A DNA stretch of 64,000 nt from Siderastrea radians (Eukaryota > Cnidaria > Anthozoa > Scleractinia > Rhizangiidae): positions 17,630,034 through 17,694,033 of the forward strand of contig OZ024895.1 of the NCBI GenBank assembly GCA_964017195.1, in the 5' to 3' direction. The notes beneath the pieces were generated by a model. It was not told the DNA's origin. It searched no databases and saw only the letters and a list, made by a program, of their open reading frames with translations. Below are positions 12,601 through 21,424 of this stretch, in pieces. Within the stretch, counting starts at the first letter, position 1; each line of letters starts with the position of its first letter. The position numbers were made by a program, and so were the translations under genes.

Positions 12601-15600
12601 CCATTTTTGTGAGCCCGTGGGGAATAGAATGTCAAGTAAAACAATCCCCAGGGGTGTCCCTGGGGGGGCATCATGGAAACAGCTGGAATTGAACCTCGCA
12701 TTATACATATTTATCTAAACCTATAACTCAGCCATTCTCAGTCAATCAGTCAGTCAGCAAAAGAGGCTATGTCACAGGTATTTTTGTGTCTTGGGGTCAA
12801 AATTCTGCTTAAATCAAAACTAAGAGCATTTTCTTATCTACAAAATGGTTTTCTGAGAGCTCCAAGAAGAAACAAAATGAATTCTTGAAAGGAGAATAAA
12901 ATATAATCAGTTTATAATGGTTTTTGCTAGACAGCAGCGAAAACTTGAAAAAAAGTGGCCCGATTTTTCTCAAGTTGCAATCCGTTTTCATTCTGACCAT
13001 CCATAGCCAAAGGGACTTATTTACCGTTTAAGTTCACTCTTAGAGTAGTGTTAAACAAAACTAGACCATTATTTTAGGTTTCCATTATTACATGTATTTT
13101 GGCTTGTCAAATTAATGGTAAAAATTGGTGACGTAGCCCCTTTAACATAAGGCTCGACTTATGCCAATAAGAAATTCTAGTGAGTAAAATGGACAAAATT
13201 AACGAAAGTGATGTCATCATTTGCAGCCGCCATTTAAATTCTCTGACATTAGCCCGCCACACGCAATTACTGGAGATACTGGAAATCTCACAGGTATGGA
13301 GGAACCTCTTTTGTTTCGGTAAGGTCTAATGGCCCTAACAATCTTGTTCCCCTAAAAGAGAATGACTAAGGGACTACTTCTTCAACGTGGTAGTGGTTTG
13401 TGTGAGTCAACAACATCGCACTGGCGGGTAAGACACTTCTCTGCTTTCTCACCAAAGTGTATCAACTGGATAGGTAAATAAATAAATAAACCACTCTATT
13501 TAGGTGCTGACGGTATTTAGCACAGAGTGCTAATTGAGGACACCACCAAGATCGAACTGGAATTTGGATAATGTTGGTTTTTGAGGAGAGGAGGAACTCG
13601 GAGTACCCGGAGAAAAACCTCTCGGAGCAATGACGAGAATCAACAACAAACTCAACCCACATTTGACGCTGAGTCTGGGAATTGAACCCGGGGCACATTG
13701 GTGGGAGGCGAATGCTCTGACCACTGAGGACTAAAATATTTATTAAGGAGTGACTGCATGTACTCCAAGCTGGATTAGCATCCTGTCCAGTGGGAGTAGG
13801 GGTGGGGAGAAATCGCCGTCAGTTGACAGTTATAAGTTGCAAGTTCGTCCGACTAGAACTACACGAAATCTTCAGAGACCAGTTAGAAGAGTTTGTCTGA
13901 TAAACTGATCCCAGGTTTCTAACCATTGACAAACTAATTACTTCGCCACTGCTTCTTTAATTTTCACGCGCCAATTGTGTTCACAGCTAATGGATTCTTG
14001 TGTGCGTAATGGCTACTACGAGGAAGTCCTGGAACTTTCATCTTACGTGCATCGATTGGAAAAGAAGCTCTCTAATATTCCCATCATCCAAAATATCGTT
14101 GAAGTTGTGCAGTCATCAACACAGTTGATGCTTTCGCAGTTGTTACAACAGCTCCGTTCTGCCATCCAGCTTCCAGCTTGCTTGCGCGTGATTGGCTACC
14201 TGAGGCGGCTGGATTTGTTCTCTGAATCTGAGCTCAGAATCAAGGTATTTTAAGTGTCGAAAGTAATTCGCCTTTTGCTCTGTTTTGCTTTATATGCTCT
14301 GTTATTGGTTAAAAAATCTCGGGCTATTTTTTGGACTAATCGGGAGTCAAACCTAAACCCCGGCTAAACGATCAAGCACTTTCGTTCAACATTGTGTTTT
14401 AGTGACACAAAACGTTTTGTGGCTAAACAGGCAAGCAGTGTTTGACCAAACATCAGACAATGGAAAAGCACTTAAATGCAAAGCTGAGAAAGGCGGCTAA
14501 ACAGTAAAACGTGTCCATTCAACACGATGTCAGACGAAAATGTTTGTTCGTTTAGCAGGGCCGTAAACCAATCGCGAATAGTTAGATTCTGAGTTGATGT
14601 GACATTTGCAATGTACGATGCGTCTTAGTTCTAATGAGACATTTTTGACCAGCTTAGACATGGTTTACAGAGTCTCAGTATGAAACTAAAAGGGGCTTTG
14701 TCACGTTTAAGGGTGAATGTTCTGAAAACAAAATTAAATATCTTTTCTCGTACACCATAATTATGCTCCTGGAACATTAAGAGAAAGGAATCGAATGATA
14801 CTCCGAAAGGGAGAGCAAACCATTATAATTATTCAGTTTCTGGCGATTTTCCCAAGAAAGAAAGGAGAAACTTGACAACATTAGCCTAGTGTTTTCAAGT
14901 TGCAATCCATTTCCCTGTATGATAGACTTGTTTATCATGATTAAATACCAAAGGCGGAAATGCTAGCCAAGCCCATTGTATATAACTGCGCCGACCACAA
15001 GGTGAGCGGATATTGTGTTAGTCAGAGCGAGTAACATTACAACGAGCAGCACGTTTAAACGTCTGTAATGAACACGTAGAGGGCCCAGCTTTTCCATCCT
15101 AGCGATCTGCTGCCAAACGCACGTAATTATAGTTTCAGAGAACTGGTAGAGTAGTTTTAATCTAAACCGTACAAGTATTTTTGAGTTTCCTCTGATTGCA
15201 GTCTCTCTTTTAGCTTTTTGTAGTAATCCTAAAAATTGGTATCAGAGCTCCTTTAATTTAGCGTACATGCACCTTAGACTATCTTTAAGCAATCGACCCA
15301 GAATGTTTACACTCTCTTGATTCGCAATTCTCTGCTCGTAGTTCCTTCAAGCCCGCGATGCCTGGCTGCAGAGTGTTCTAGCGTCAATTCCATCAGACGA
15401 TCCGTACTATCACATCACCAAAACCATTGAGACAAGCCGTGTTCATCTGTTTGACATTGTCACTCAATATCGAGCTATATTCTCCGACGATGACCCAATA
15501 TTGTCAATGGAAAATGAAGAAAGTCCCATGTACAGTAACTTATTCCACTGTTGGGTAGTGCAGAAGGTATGTTACATGAAGTACTAACCTGAAATTGTAA

Positions 15601-18600
15601 GGTCCCGTGAGAAAGTGGCTTGAGACAGGGTTTGCATAGTTCCCAAATATGCTGGAAAGCCCCGAATTTTGTCGAAGAATTTTCTGGACAGGACTGGAAA
15701 GTCCGAGTTTTAAGTGATTTTTTTGTGGCGTGTCCTGGAAATCATGTAACGGAAGGTCCTAGTCATAGAAGGTCCTGGAAATCCATGCTTACGCGTGACA
15801 AGAATTGTGTACATGTGTCAGACGGTCCGTTTTTTTCTGGGAGTCTCGAGTTTTTGCGTACATGTACGTATGTTTTGTTTTTTGTTTGTTTGCTTGTGTC
15901 TTTTGACCTAGCGTGGAGCTTGGAAAATCTGCACACATCATTGAAAAGAGAAAGAATACGAACCCATTTAAGAGACGAGTATATAAAAGAAGCTATAACT
16001 GGCGCAATTGTTTAGGCTTCAGTAGATGGACAAAGGCAGTCTTTGATAATGGCCATGCTGCCATGTTTCAGCTGCTAGCCGCTTAGTTGAGCTTCCTCTC
16101 AATTGATCTTTTTCAAGGTTTTCACTGGGCTAAAAAAAGTAATGACTTACGAATTTACAATTGCACACACGCACACACAAAAAAACGTACATATTACTGC
16201 ATCCTTCACAGACGTGAGATCCAACATTCATTTAGCGAATGCACAGCCAATGGTTGTGTTTTACGCTGAAAGGGAGAGTTCAGAAACAGGTGTACACAAA
16301 GAATAGGACATGACCACGTGACCACACAAAGAGTAGGACATGACCACGTGACCACACAAGGAGTAGGACGCGACCACGTGATGAGCGCTAAGCTAGTCTA
16401 CTGGGAGACTTGTGTCGAGCGAGATTTTATTTACTAGGTTTGTTGGGAATATTCCATCTTTCTTATTTCTTTCTGACCTTACCACCTTTCTTTCTTCATT
16501 ATCACACACGGTGCTTTCGACATAGTGTATCCTAGCAATATGCAGGACGCGTGTCACAACGAACCTAGTAAATATTTCATCTTTCTCATGAAGTTTCTTT
16601 ATTTCAAAGGTCCAGCAGTTTTTAAAGACTTTAGAGTATGACTTGGAGCGTGGAGTTGGCAGCCGTCTGGACTCGCTATTGGGTCAGTGTATGTACTTTG
16701 GATTGTCGTTCAGCCGAGTAGGGGCTGACTTCAGAGGCCTGCTTCCTCCGCTCTTTCACACTGCTGCAATGCAGGCATTCAGCACAGCGGTGCATGATGC
16801 GACCGACAGGTACGTAGTGTATGGTTAGAATATTATGTCAACGTCTGATTGGTGCACTTGCTGGTAACATAAGATCAAATCTTAGCCCTCAGTTAAGCAG
16901 AAGCAGAATTATTGGCTTCCAAAAATCGGACGATTTACAGAGTTTGTATGGCTAGGGGGGGGGGGGGACAAGCTTTTCAAAATAGAGACGTTTGCATGGG
17001 ATTTTCGCTATATTTGAAAGCTTGTAGATTAGGAATTTTCATCCAAACATTCTCAAACTTAGCAAGGCTGTTCTTTCTGACATGCTCTTTCATGTGATGA
17101 ACCAGTGCTTTATAATTAATTAATTAATTTCCACTATGATTTGCAATCGGTCCCAGGCCTCTACTCGTTTCTGAATTGCGGTTTTACGCCTGTTAATTTC
17201 ACGCGGGTTTAATTTGTTCACTGTAGGTGTTAAAGGTTCGAGAAGATTTTATCTTCAGAATTCATTTCGTAGAAAAGAAGTTTAAAAATATTATGCACTT
17301 TCTCACCAACATCCAAGTGTACTTAACAAATTTACTCCAGTTTTTCAAACGGGTGTATGCGTAAGCTAAAACAATTATTCACCTCAGTGTCGGTGAATAG
17401 TGGTGGATATTTACCACGCTGCTACGCGGCTTCAGTGGCAAATATCCACTATTCACGTCCACTTAGTAAATAATTGTTAACTATCGCGAGTTTAAGCAGC
17501 CAACCAAGGCGCGAAAAACACTATCCACTGGTTTCTATATACTAATTATTATTATTTGTTTGTCAATATACAGGTTTAACGAAGCGATGAGGTCGTATTC
17601 TCCTCAGCCAGTGCCATCTGCCGTCACTACCACGGTTCTTTCTACGATGACCACCAAGGTAGAATTCCTTCCCTTTTTCCGATTTGTATAGTACAGTGGA
17701 TCTTGTCTAACACAGACTAAGAAAGGAAAGAGACAGACCGGACCAGATTGTCCGTATCAAGGAGGCCAAAGTAGAACTTGATAAATTGCGAATAAGTTAA
17801 ATGATTTGTCTGAAAAAATTGTTCTGTCATAAGCTCACTTTGGTGGTGGTGCAATCTAAGGCAACGTTTAGGCGGCTCTTGTTTCATGTGTAACCGCACC
17901 GATATGCGCTTACGCTCTCTGTTTACATGGTGCTCTACAAGACGGACAGTTGGGGCAGGTCCCTACGGTGTCCTTCTTAGAAATAGTTGACTGTGTATCG
18001 TGTAAACACCGTAAATGTCTCGTTCTTTCTCTTCGAATATGACCCTTTTTTGTCATTTCTTTACATTTCTTTTTAACGCGGTACCGTCCGTTGCATCTAA
18101 GGGTATGTTTGACTGGCTGCCGTATTATGAAATAAGAATAGGAGATGTGGTATGCTCGTATCTGTAAAGGATAGAACTGGACTGATGCTGGTGGACAAAT
18201 AACCGGCTGGTGCTCGTAAGCAGGTGGGCTTATAATCAGGATTTTGTTTAGCTCATTCCAAAACATAGCTGTGAACGTAACTTCTATTGGTCGGCAGTAA
18301 GGCTTCGAAAGGTCGCCTAACGTACATTCAAACTTTGAAAGTTTGGTGACCGATTGCAAAGATGATGGTGATGACGACGATGATAAAAAACCTCCACCTT
18401 CTGCACGTGCCGCGTTTTCTGCTCACCTAGGTTACGTTTTTCGTGCTACGTTTCCACCCCTAGATTCTACTGAAGGTACTAACTGACGGCGGTTTTTGTT
18501 CGCAGCCCGAAGACACGGGAGCAGATCTACATCCTCCAGTTGCGTTTTTACAGCATCCTCCCCTGGCAAATTTTACCAACAGTGTGTTATCAGCATTCAA

Positions 18601-19621
18601 CGAGTTGAGACATTGTGCTCCATTGTCTCTTGTCATTCCAGTCACGGAAAATCTTGAATCCGCACTTAAATCATTGATAGAAATAACTTGCGCCTTCCAC
18701 AGGTAAATGTGTGGGTTGCTTGCTCTCTAACTTTAACCACGTGATCACTGATACTTTACCTATTTCTCTTGGTTTAACTAAATTTTCACTCACCAGGTTC
18801 GACTTTTTGTCCGCGACACATTCCATCATAATACATGACGTACTGTATGGTTCGTTGTGCATTATAGTAAACCTGCAGTGACTTAACGTTGTTTCTTTCA
18901 TAATTTTGAATCCATACTCATTTTTTTCTGAAATGGAATATTTCCAGCGTGAAAATAGTCCAAAAGAAGCAAATAGAAGTTTCCTGTGGAAATTGTGCGT
19001 TCGTCTGCACGATTGTACCACTCTTGAGATCAAAATCTGAGTCGTTCTTTTTGAAAAATTTCATTCGTTGGCAGTGGTCTTCGTTGTAAAATTACTTCAT
19101 ATGGTGTAGTATGTGTGTTTGTTAACTTACGATCCTCATAATTTTTCTTTTACAGAGCCGAAGCTGCAGCCCTTAATGAATCTGAAAGAACTGCATTCGC
19201 AAATTTTTGTGAAGTGTTGGGTAGACAACTCATTCCATATTTGAACCGCTGTTTAGAAGCGATATTTCCGAGTTCCGCCTTGAGCATTGTGCAGGGAAGC
19301 AGTTCTCTCACAAACACGACGACATTCAGACTCGATGTGAAGAGTTTGCAGCTACTATTAGAACCAGTCATGCCACAGGACACCACGCAGGAAGAAGAAA
19401 AGCCTCACCATGAGAAAGAGGCTGAAACTCGTCATGTCGTGCCACAGGACGTCAGTCAAGAAATGGAGAAGCCTCTTGACGAAACCGAGACTGCCAGTAA
19501 CCAAGAAAAAGAGCGGGAAGTTGTAGTATCGAGCGAGGAGAGTCCTACAGAACAAGAATTGCAGCGAGAGATTGGGGAGAAAATTCCAGAAACTGAACAG
19601 GAAAAACTAGATTTGACTTAG
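6637..19621 (+). CDS. COG8: Conserved oligomeric Golgi complex subunit 8
   Basis: COG8 (Dor1 family) is a subunit of the COG tethering complex, which handles retrograde vesicle traffic within the Golgi. Eleven coding exons join in frame: 6637-6697, 9421-9492, 10741-10865, 11933-12036, 13227-13293, 13987-14244, 15342-15566, 16610-16809, 17574-17658, 18506-18702 and 19156-19621. They give 619 aa against about 612 in human. Family blocks appear in order: [105 protein letters not shown] and [11 protein letters not shown]. The end (from about residue 538) is a Glu-rich, poorly conserved tail with an internal repeat of the form PQDxxQExEKP. Junctions are GT-AG. It shares a promoter region with FIS1 and converges on the SLC4 gene. 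Introns hold many MITEs and a SINE. Confidence 0.95.
7311..7521. repeat. MITE, 'TTAACCCTTTAAGCCCC' family
   Basis: Inverted ends 'aaaccctttaagccctaa' and 'ggattaaaagggttaag' bound an interior with the family blocks in reverse orientation ('gtgatcaccatgg', 'cttactagttccataag'). It lies in COG8 intron 1. Confidence 0.75.
7569..7962. repeat. MITE with 22-bp terminal inverted repeats
   Basis: Both ends read GTTACTTTTAGGGGACTCGC and onward when read inwards, with no visible mismatch over about 22 bp. The interior has a twofold direct repeat around 'cagtgcttaa' and 'gatgagt'. It lies in COG8 intron 1. Confidence 0.85.
8966..9186. repeat. MITE, 'TTAACCCTTTAAGCCCC' family
   Basis: The ends 'ttaaccctttattaagtc' and 'gggccttaaagggttaag' are inverted, and the interior carries 'catttcttatgg' and 'tctcatgacctgtatgtg'. 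It lies in COG8 intron 1. Confidence 0.75.
9513..9807. repeat. Foldback MITE with long arms, next to COG8 exon 2
   Basis: The left part from 'gtagcctgagaaaacagc' is the inverse of the right end 'cagctgttttctcaggctac'. Further paired blocks (cttgagccctcgcaaa / gcgagggctcaag, ccatactgatga / tcatcagtatgg, gtagtgcttc / gaagcactac) make a nearly complete hairpin. It begins about 20 bp after the exon 2 donor. A cut copy begins the window. Confidence 0.85.
10180..10500. repeat. Foldback repeat with a 'CTTTAGCCGTTCGTCAGAG' block
   Basis: The left part 'caaaaatgaaaacacag' to 'aaaggccaaataggaatt' is roughly the inverse of 'attcctatttggctttttt' to 'cttcattttcatatg' on the right. The middle contains 'gaaaacacccttcgagc' and 'ccgttcgtcagagc'. 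It lies in COG8 intron 2. Confidence 0.55.
10954..11165. repeat. MITE, 'TTAACCCTTTAAGCCCC' family
   Basis: It starts 'ttaaccctttaaaccctaat' and ends 'cctaggggttaaaggttt', with the family interior (tgttctccatacatttt, ttggtgatcatttcc). It lies in COG8 intron 3. Confidence 0.75.
11696..11852. repeat. MITE, 'TTGAAGGGGTGCATGGAATAAGG' family
   Basis: Left end 'aattgaaggggtgcatgg' and right end 'cacgcaccccttcaatt' are perfect inverses over most of their length. Internal inverted blocks are 'attctcctt' and 'aaggagaat'. It lies in COG8 intron 3 and is the best-preserved copy of the family at 3331-3613. Confidence 0.8.
12760..13145. repeat. MITE, TTAA-flanked 'AAAGGGGCTATGTCA' family
   Basis: The left end 'aaagaggctatgtcac' and right end 'gtgacgtagccccttt' are inverted, and TTAA flanks the right end. 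The interior shares 'aacttgaaaaaaagtggcc' and 'ttgcaatccgttttcat' with the copies at 14685, 48178 and 53163. It lies in COG8 intron 4. Confidence 0.75.
13485..13735 (-). repeat. tRNA-derived SINE
   Basis: Read on the minus strand, the element begins with a tRNA-like head: 'cagtggtcagagcattcgcc' resembles an A box region and 'gggttcaattccc' is a good B box. A unique body follows, ending in a short (ATTT)n tail at 13485-13500. It lies in COG8 intron 5. It is a retroposed SINE, not a working tRNA gene, because the tRNA-like part does not close into an acceptor stem. Confidence 0.75.
14685..14965. repeat. MITE fragment, 'AAAGGGGCTATGTCA' family
   Basis: The left end 'aaaaggggctttgtcacg' and the interior 'atgctcctggaacatta', 'gagagcaaaccatta' and 'gttttcaagttgcaatcca' match the large element at 53163. 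The right end is lost or diverged. It lies in COG8 intron 6. Confidence 0.65.
16291..16386. repeat. Three-unit 30-bp tandem repeat, each with a CACGTG E-box
   Basis: A 30-bp unit of the form 'cacaaagagtaggacatg' plus 'accacgtgac' is repeated about three times in COG8 intron 7. Each unit contains the palindrome CACGTG, the core E-box of bHLH factors such as USF and Myc/Max. Function is not shown. Confidence 0.75.
17362..17480. repeat. Hairpin repeat 'AACAATTATTCACC', copy 1
   Basis: The ends 'aacaattattcacctcag' and 'taaataattgtta' are inverted, with an inner palindrome around 'gctgctacgcggc' and the paired blocks 'gtggatattt' and 'aaatatccac'. A second copy is at 34635-34752. It lies in COG8 intron 8. 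Confidence 0.75.
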
Positions 19622-21117
19622 TGATTAACGCTTGAAAACAGTGCGAATTTTTCACACTATCTAGCGCATTGTAGATATTTTAGCGAGAGAGGAAACACAC
19701 AAGAGGACTGGAAAAAGAAGTTAAGCAGTCTTTCGAAAGGTAAAACGTCCACGGGAGCGTAAAACGTTTTGCGCATCCTCTCGACTCGAGAAGCGAACCA
19801 AAGTGAGCTGGCTAAAGTTTTTGGCGGCCATTTCCCCTCCATTCTCGTCCCCAGAGCCTTCGTTTCTTTTGATCACGTGGTCAGAAAAACCCCGCCAAAA
19901 ACTGTGAAGCTCTGGGCACGAAAATGTGGACCCTCCATCAGCCCATAGTTAGTAAAGCGCAATGGTTATGAAACCTGATAAATCTCTTTGTTCGAGGTTT
20001 TTGTTACCGTTTTTCGGCCTTGACCGTGCACAACCACAATAACTTTTGAACTTTGTTCAAACAACAGCGGACCAACAGAATTATTCAGCCTAACAGTATG
20101 ATCGAAAAAAACAAAAGATTGTGCACGGTCGTAGTATGTTCAACATAAATTGTACCTCCTTTGTCATCGCCTTTGAAATCTGTCGAGTCTCATAACCAGT
20201 CCCTCGACTAACTATGATCACTCCCAGCCTCGATCTGCTCGTAGTCTGTTCGAAACAGACAACTCCCTCTTCTCCCCAGGAAAAGGACGTCTGATAAACG
20301 AGCCGGGTAGTGCTTTTGAAACCACTCCAAGGAAAAATATGATCTGCTCATTCTCCAGCTTAGACATTTCCGATTTGCTTCTCAGACGTCCTATGTTTGA
20401 AGGGGGTTGGTTGTAGAGGAGGGGAGAGGTCAGGGCATTGGGGCGTTTGCAATGCACTGCAAACTGTCGCCTGTTTTTCTCAGGCTAGTTATTCAAGAAA
20501 AAACGTATATAATGACAATGTTAATTATTTTGAAGGGAGACTTATTAACCATAAATGTTGGGGAATAGAGACTATTCCTATGGTGAAAGCCAAGTAACAT
20601 TAACTATTCGATCGCGGGAAAATACAAATGATACCCCGCAGTAATAGGGGCCGTTTGCGAAGCGACTTTTGATGGGAGCTTAGCACAGTTCTCGCGGCGA
20701 TTATATTTTGAATACGATTTCAAATAACCTGTGAATAGTACCCGGTGATTTTCGGCGACTTTTAAAAAAGCCATTTGATAGCTGTTTGGAAATGTTACCA
20801 GCGGCGGAAGTAGAGCGCACGCGGTGTGAATAAACAGGATTTTGGCACGTGCACTCTGCTCCTGTCACGAACATCGTCAGTTTTTCTGGCATTTTCTCTT
20901 CGGAGAATAAAAGCAACCAGTCTAGTACCCAGGGGTTCTCCTCCCGCTCACTCGACTCGACTTGCCGCGAAATGTCGTGACGTCACCGAATGAGGTCTCG
21001 CGGTATGCCATTCGGTGACGTCACGAAATTTTGCGCCAAGTCGTGTGAGCGGGAATAGAACGCCTGGGTGCTAGGCTGAAAAGCAACAAGATATGTCAGT
21101 GTCACTTTCACAATGAC
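19622..21117. other. Convergent intergenic space between COG8 and SLC4, mostly repeats
   Basis: No gene is visible. The first part is COG8 3' UTR, with no clear AATAAA that I can assign. A small inverted element (cattctcgtccccagagc / gctctgggcacgaaaatg) lies at about 19841-19926. Sequence at about 20160-20490 resembles other local inverted elements (gatctgctcgtagtctg, tttttctcaggcta). A CRE-bearing foldback is listed separately at 20922. Confidence 0.55.
20922..21074. repeat. Foldback MITE carrying two TGACGTCA sites
   Basis: The element pairs CTAGTACCCAGG at the left with CCTGGGTGCTAG at the right. The stem contains 'attcggtgacgtcac' and its inverse, so each arm has a perfect CRE palindrome (20978-20985 and 21016-21023). 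It ends about 44 bp from the SLC4 polyadenylation signal. Confidence 0.8.
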
Positions 21118-21123
21118 TTTATT
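21118..21123 (-). promoter_or_regulatory. Polyadenylation signal of the SLC4 gene
   Basis: On the minus strand this reads AATAAA, about 300 bp after the SLC4 stop codon. It is the clearest canonical signal before the next gene. Confidence 0.6.
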
Positions 21124-21424
21124 CCTTGAATCAGCTGTGTGTGGTACATTTGTACGTTAGGAAAGGGAATTTTTAATTTTCAGAAATGCAGGTTTACTTG
21201 TGTCATGTTTTGACACAAACAATGAACTTCAACAAAAAATAAGCTCATATCTGGAAAGACGTATTGTAATTTTTTTAGGTGGATGTGTTAGTAAAAACGA
21301 AGTGCCGTTCAGTTCAAAGCTATACGTTAAAGCTTCCTCTATTACAGTACAATTTAAATACTTTTAACACGTTCAAATTCAGTTTAAAGTCACCACTCGC
21401 AAGGATTCTAAATGTTTCTTTGAT

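Noticed and set aside
13660..13730. Possible tRNA gene on the minus strand (good B box)
   Set aside because: The acceptor stem does not pair and a SINE body with an (ATTT)n tail follows, so it is a SINE head.
15620..16015. 131-codon plus-strand frame after COG8 exon 7
   Set aside because: It is intronic, contains repeated 'ggtcctggaaat' blocks, and has no homologue I recognise.
17910..18359. 149-codon minus-strand frame inside COG8 intron 9
   Set aside because: No family resemblance, no fitting splice sites, and it lies in a repeat-like intron. It could be a coincidental frame.
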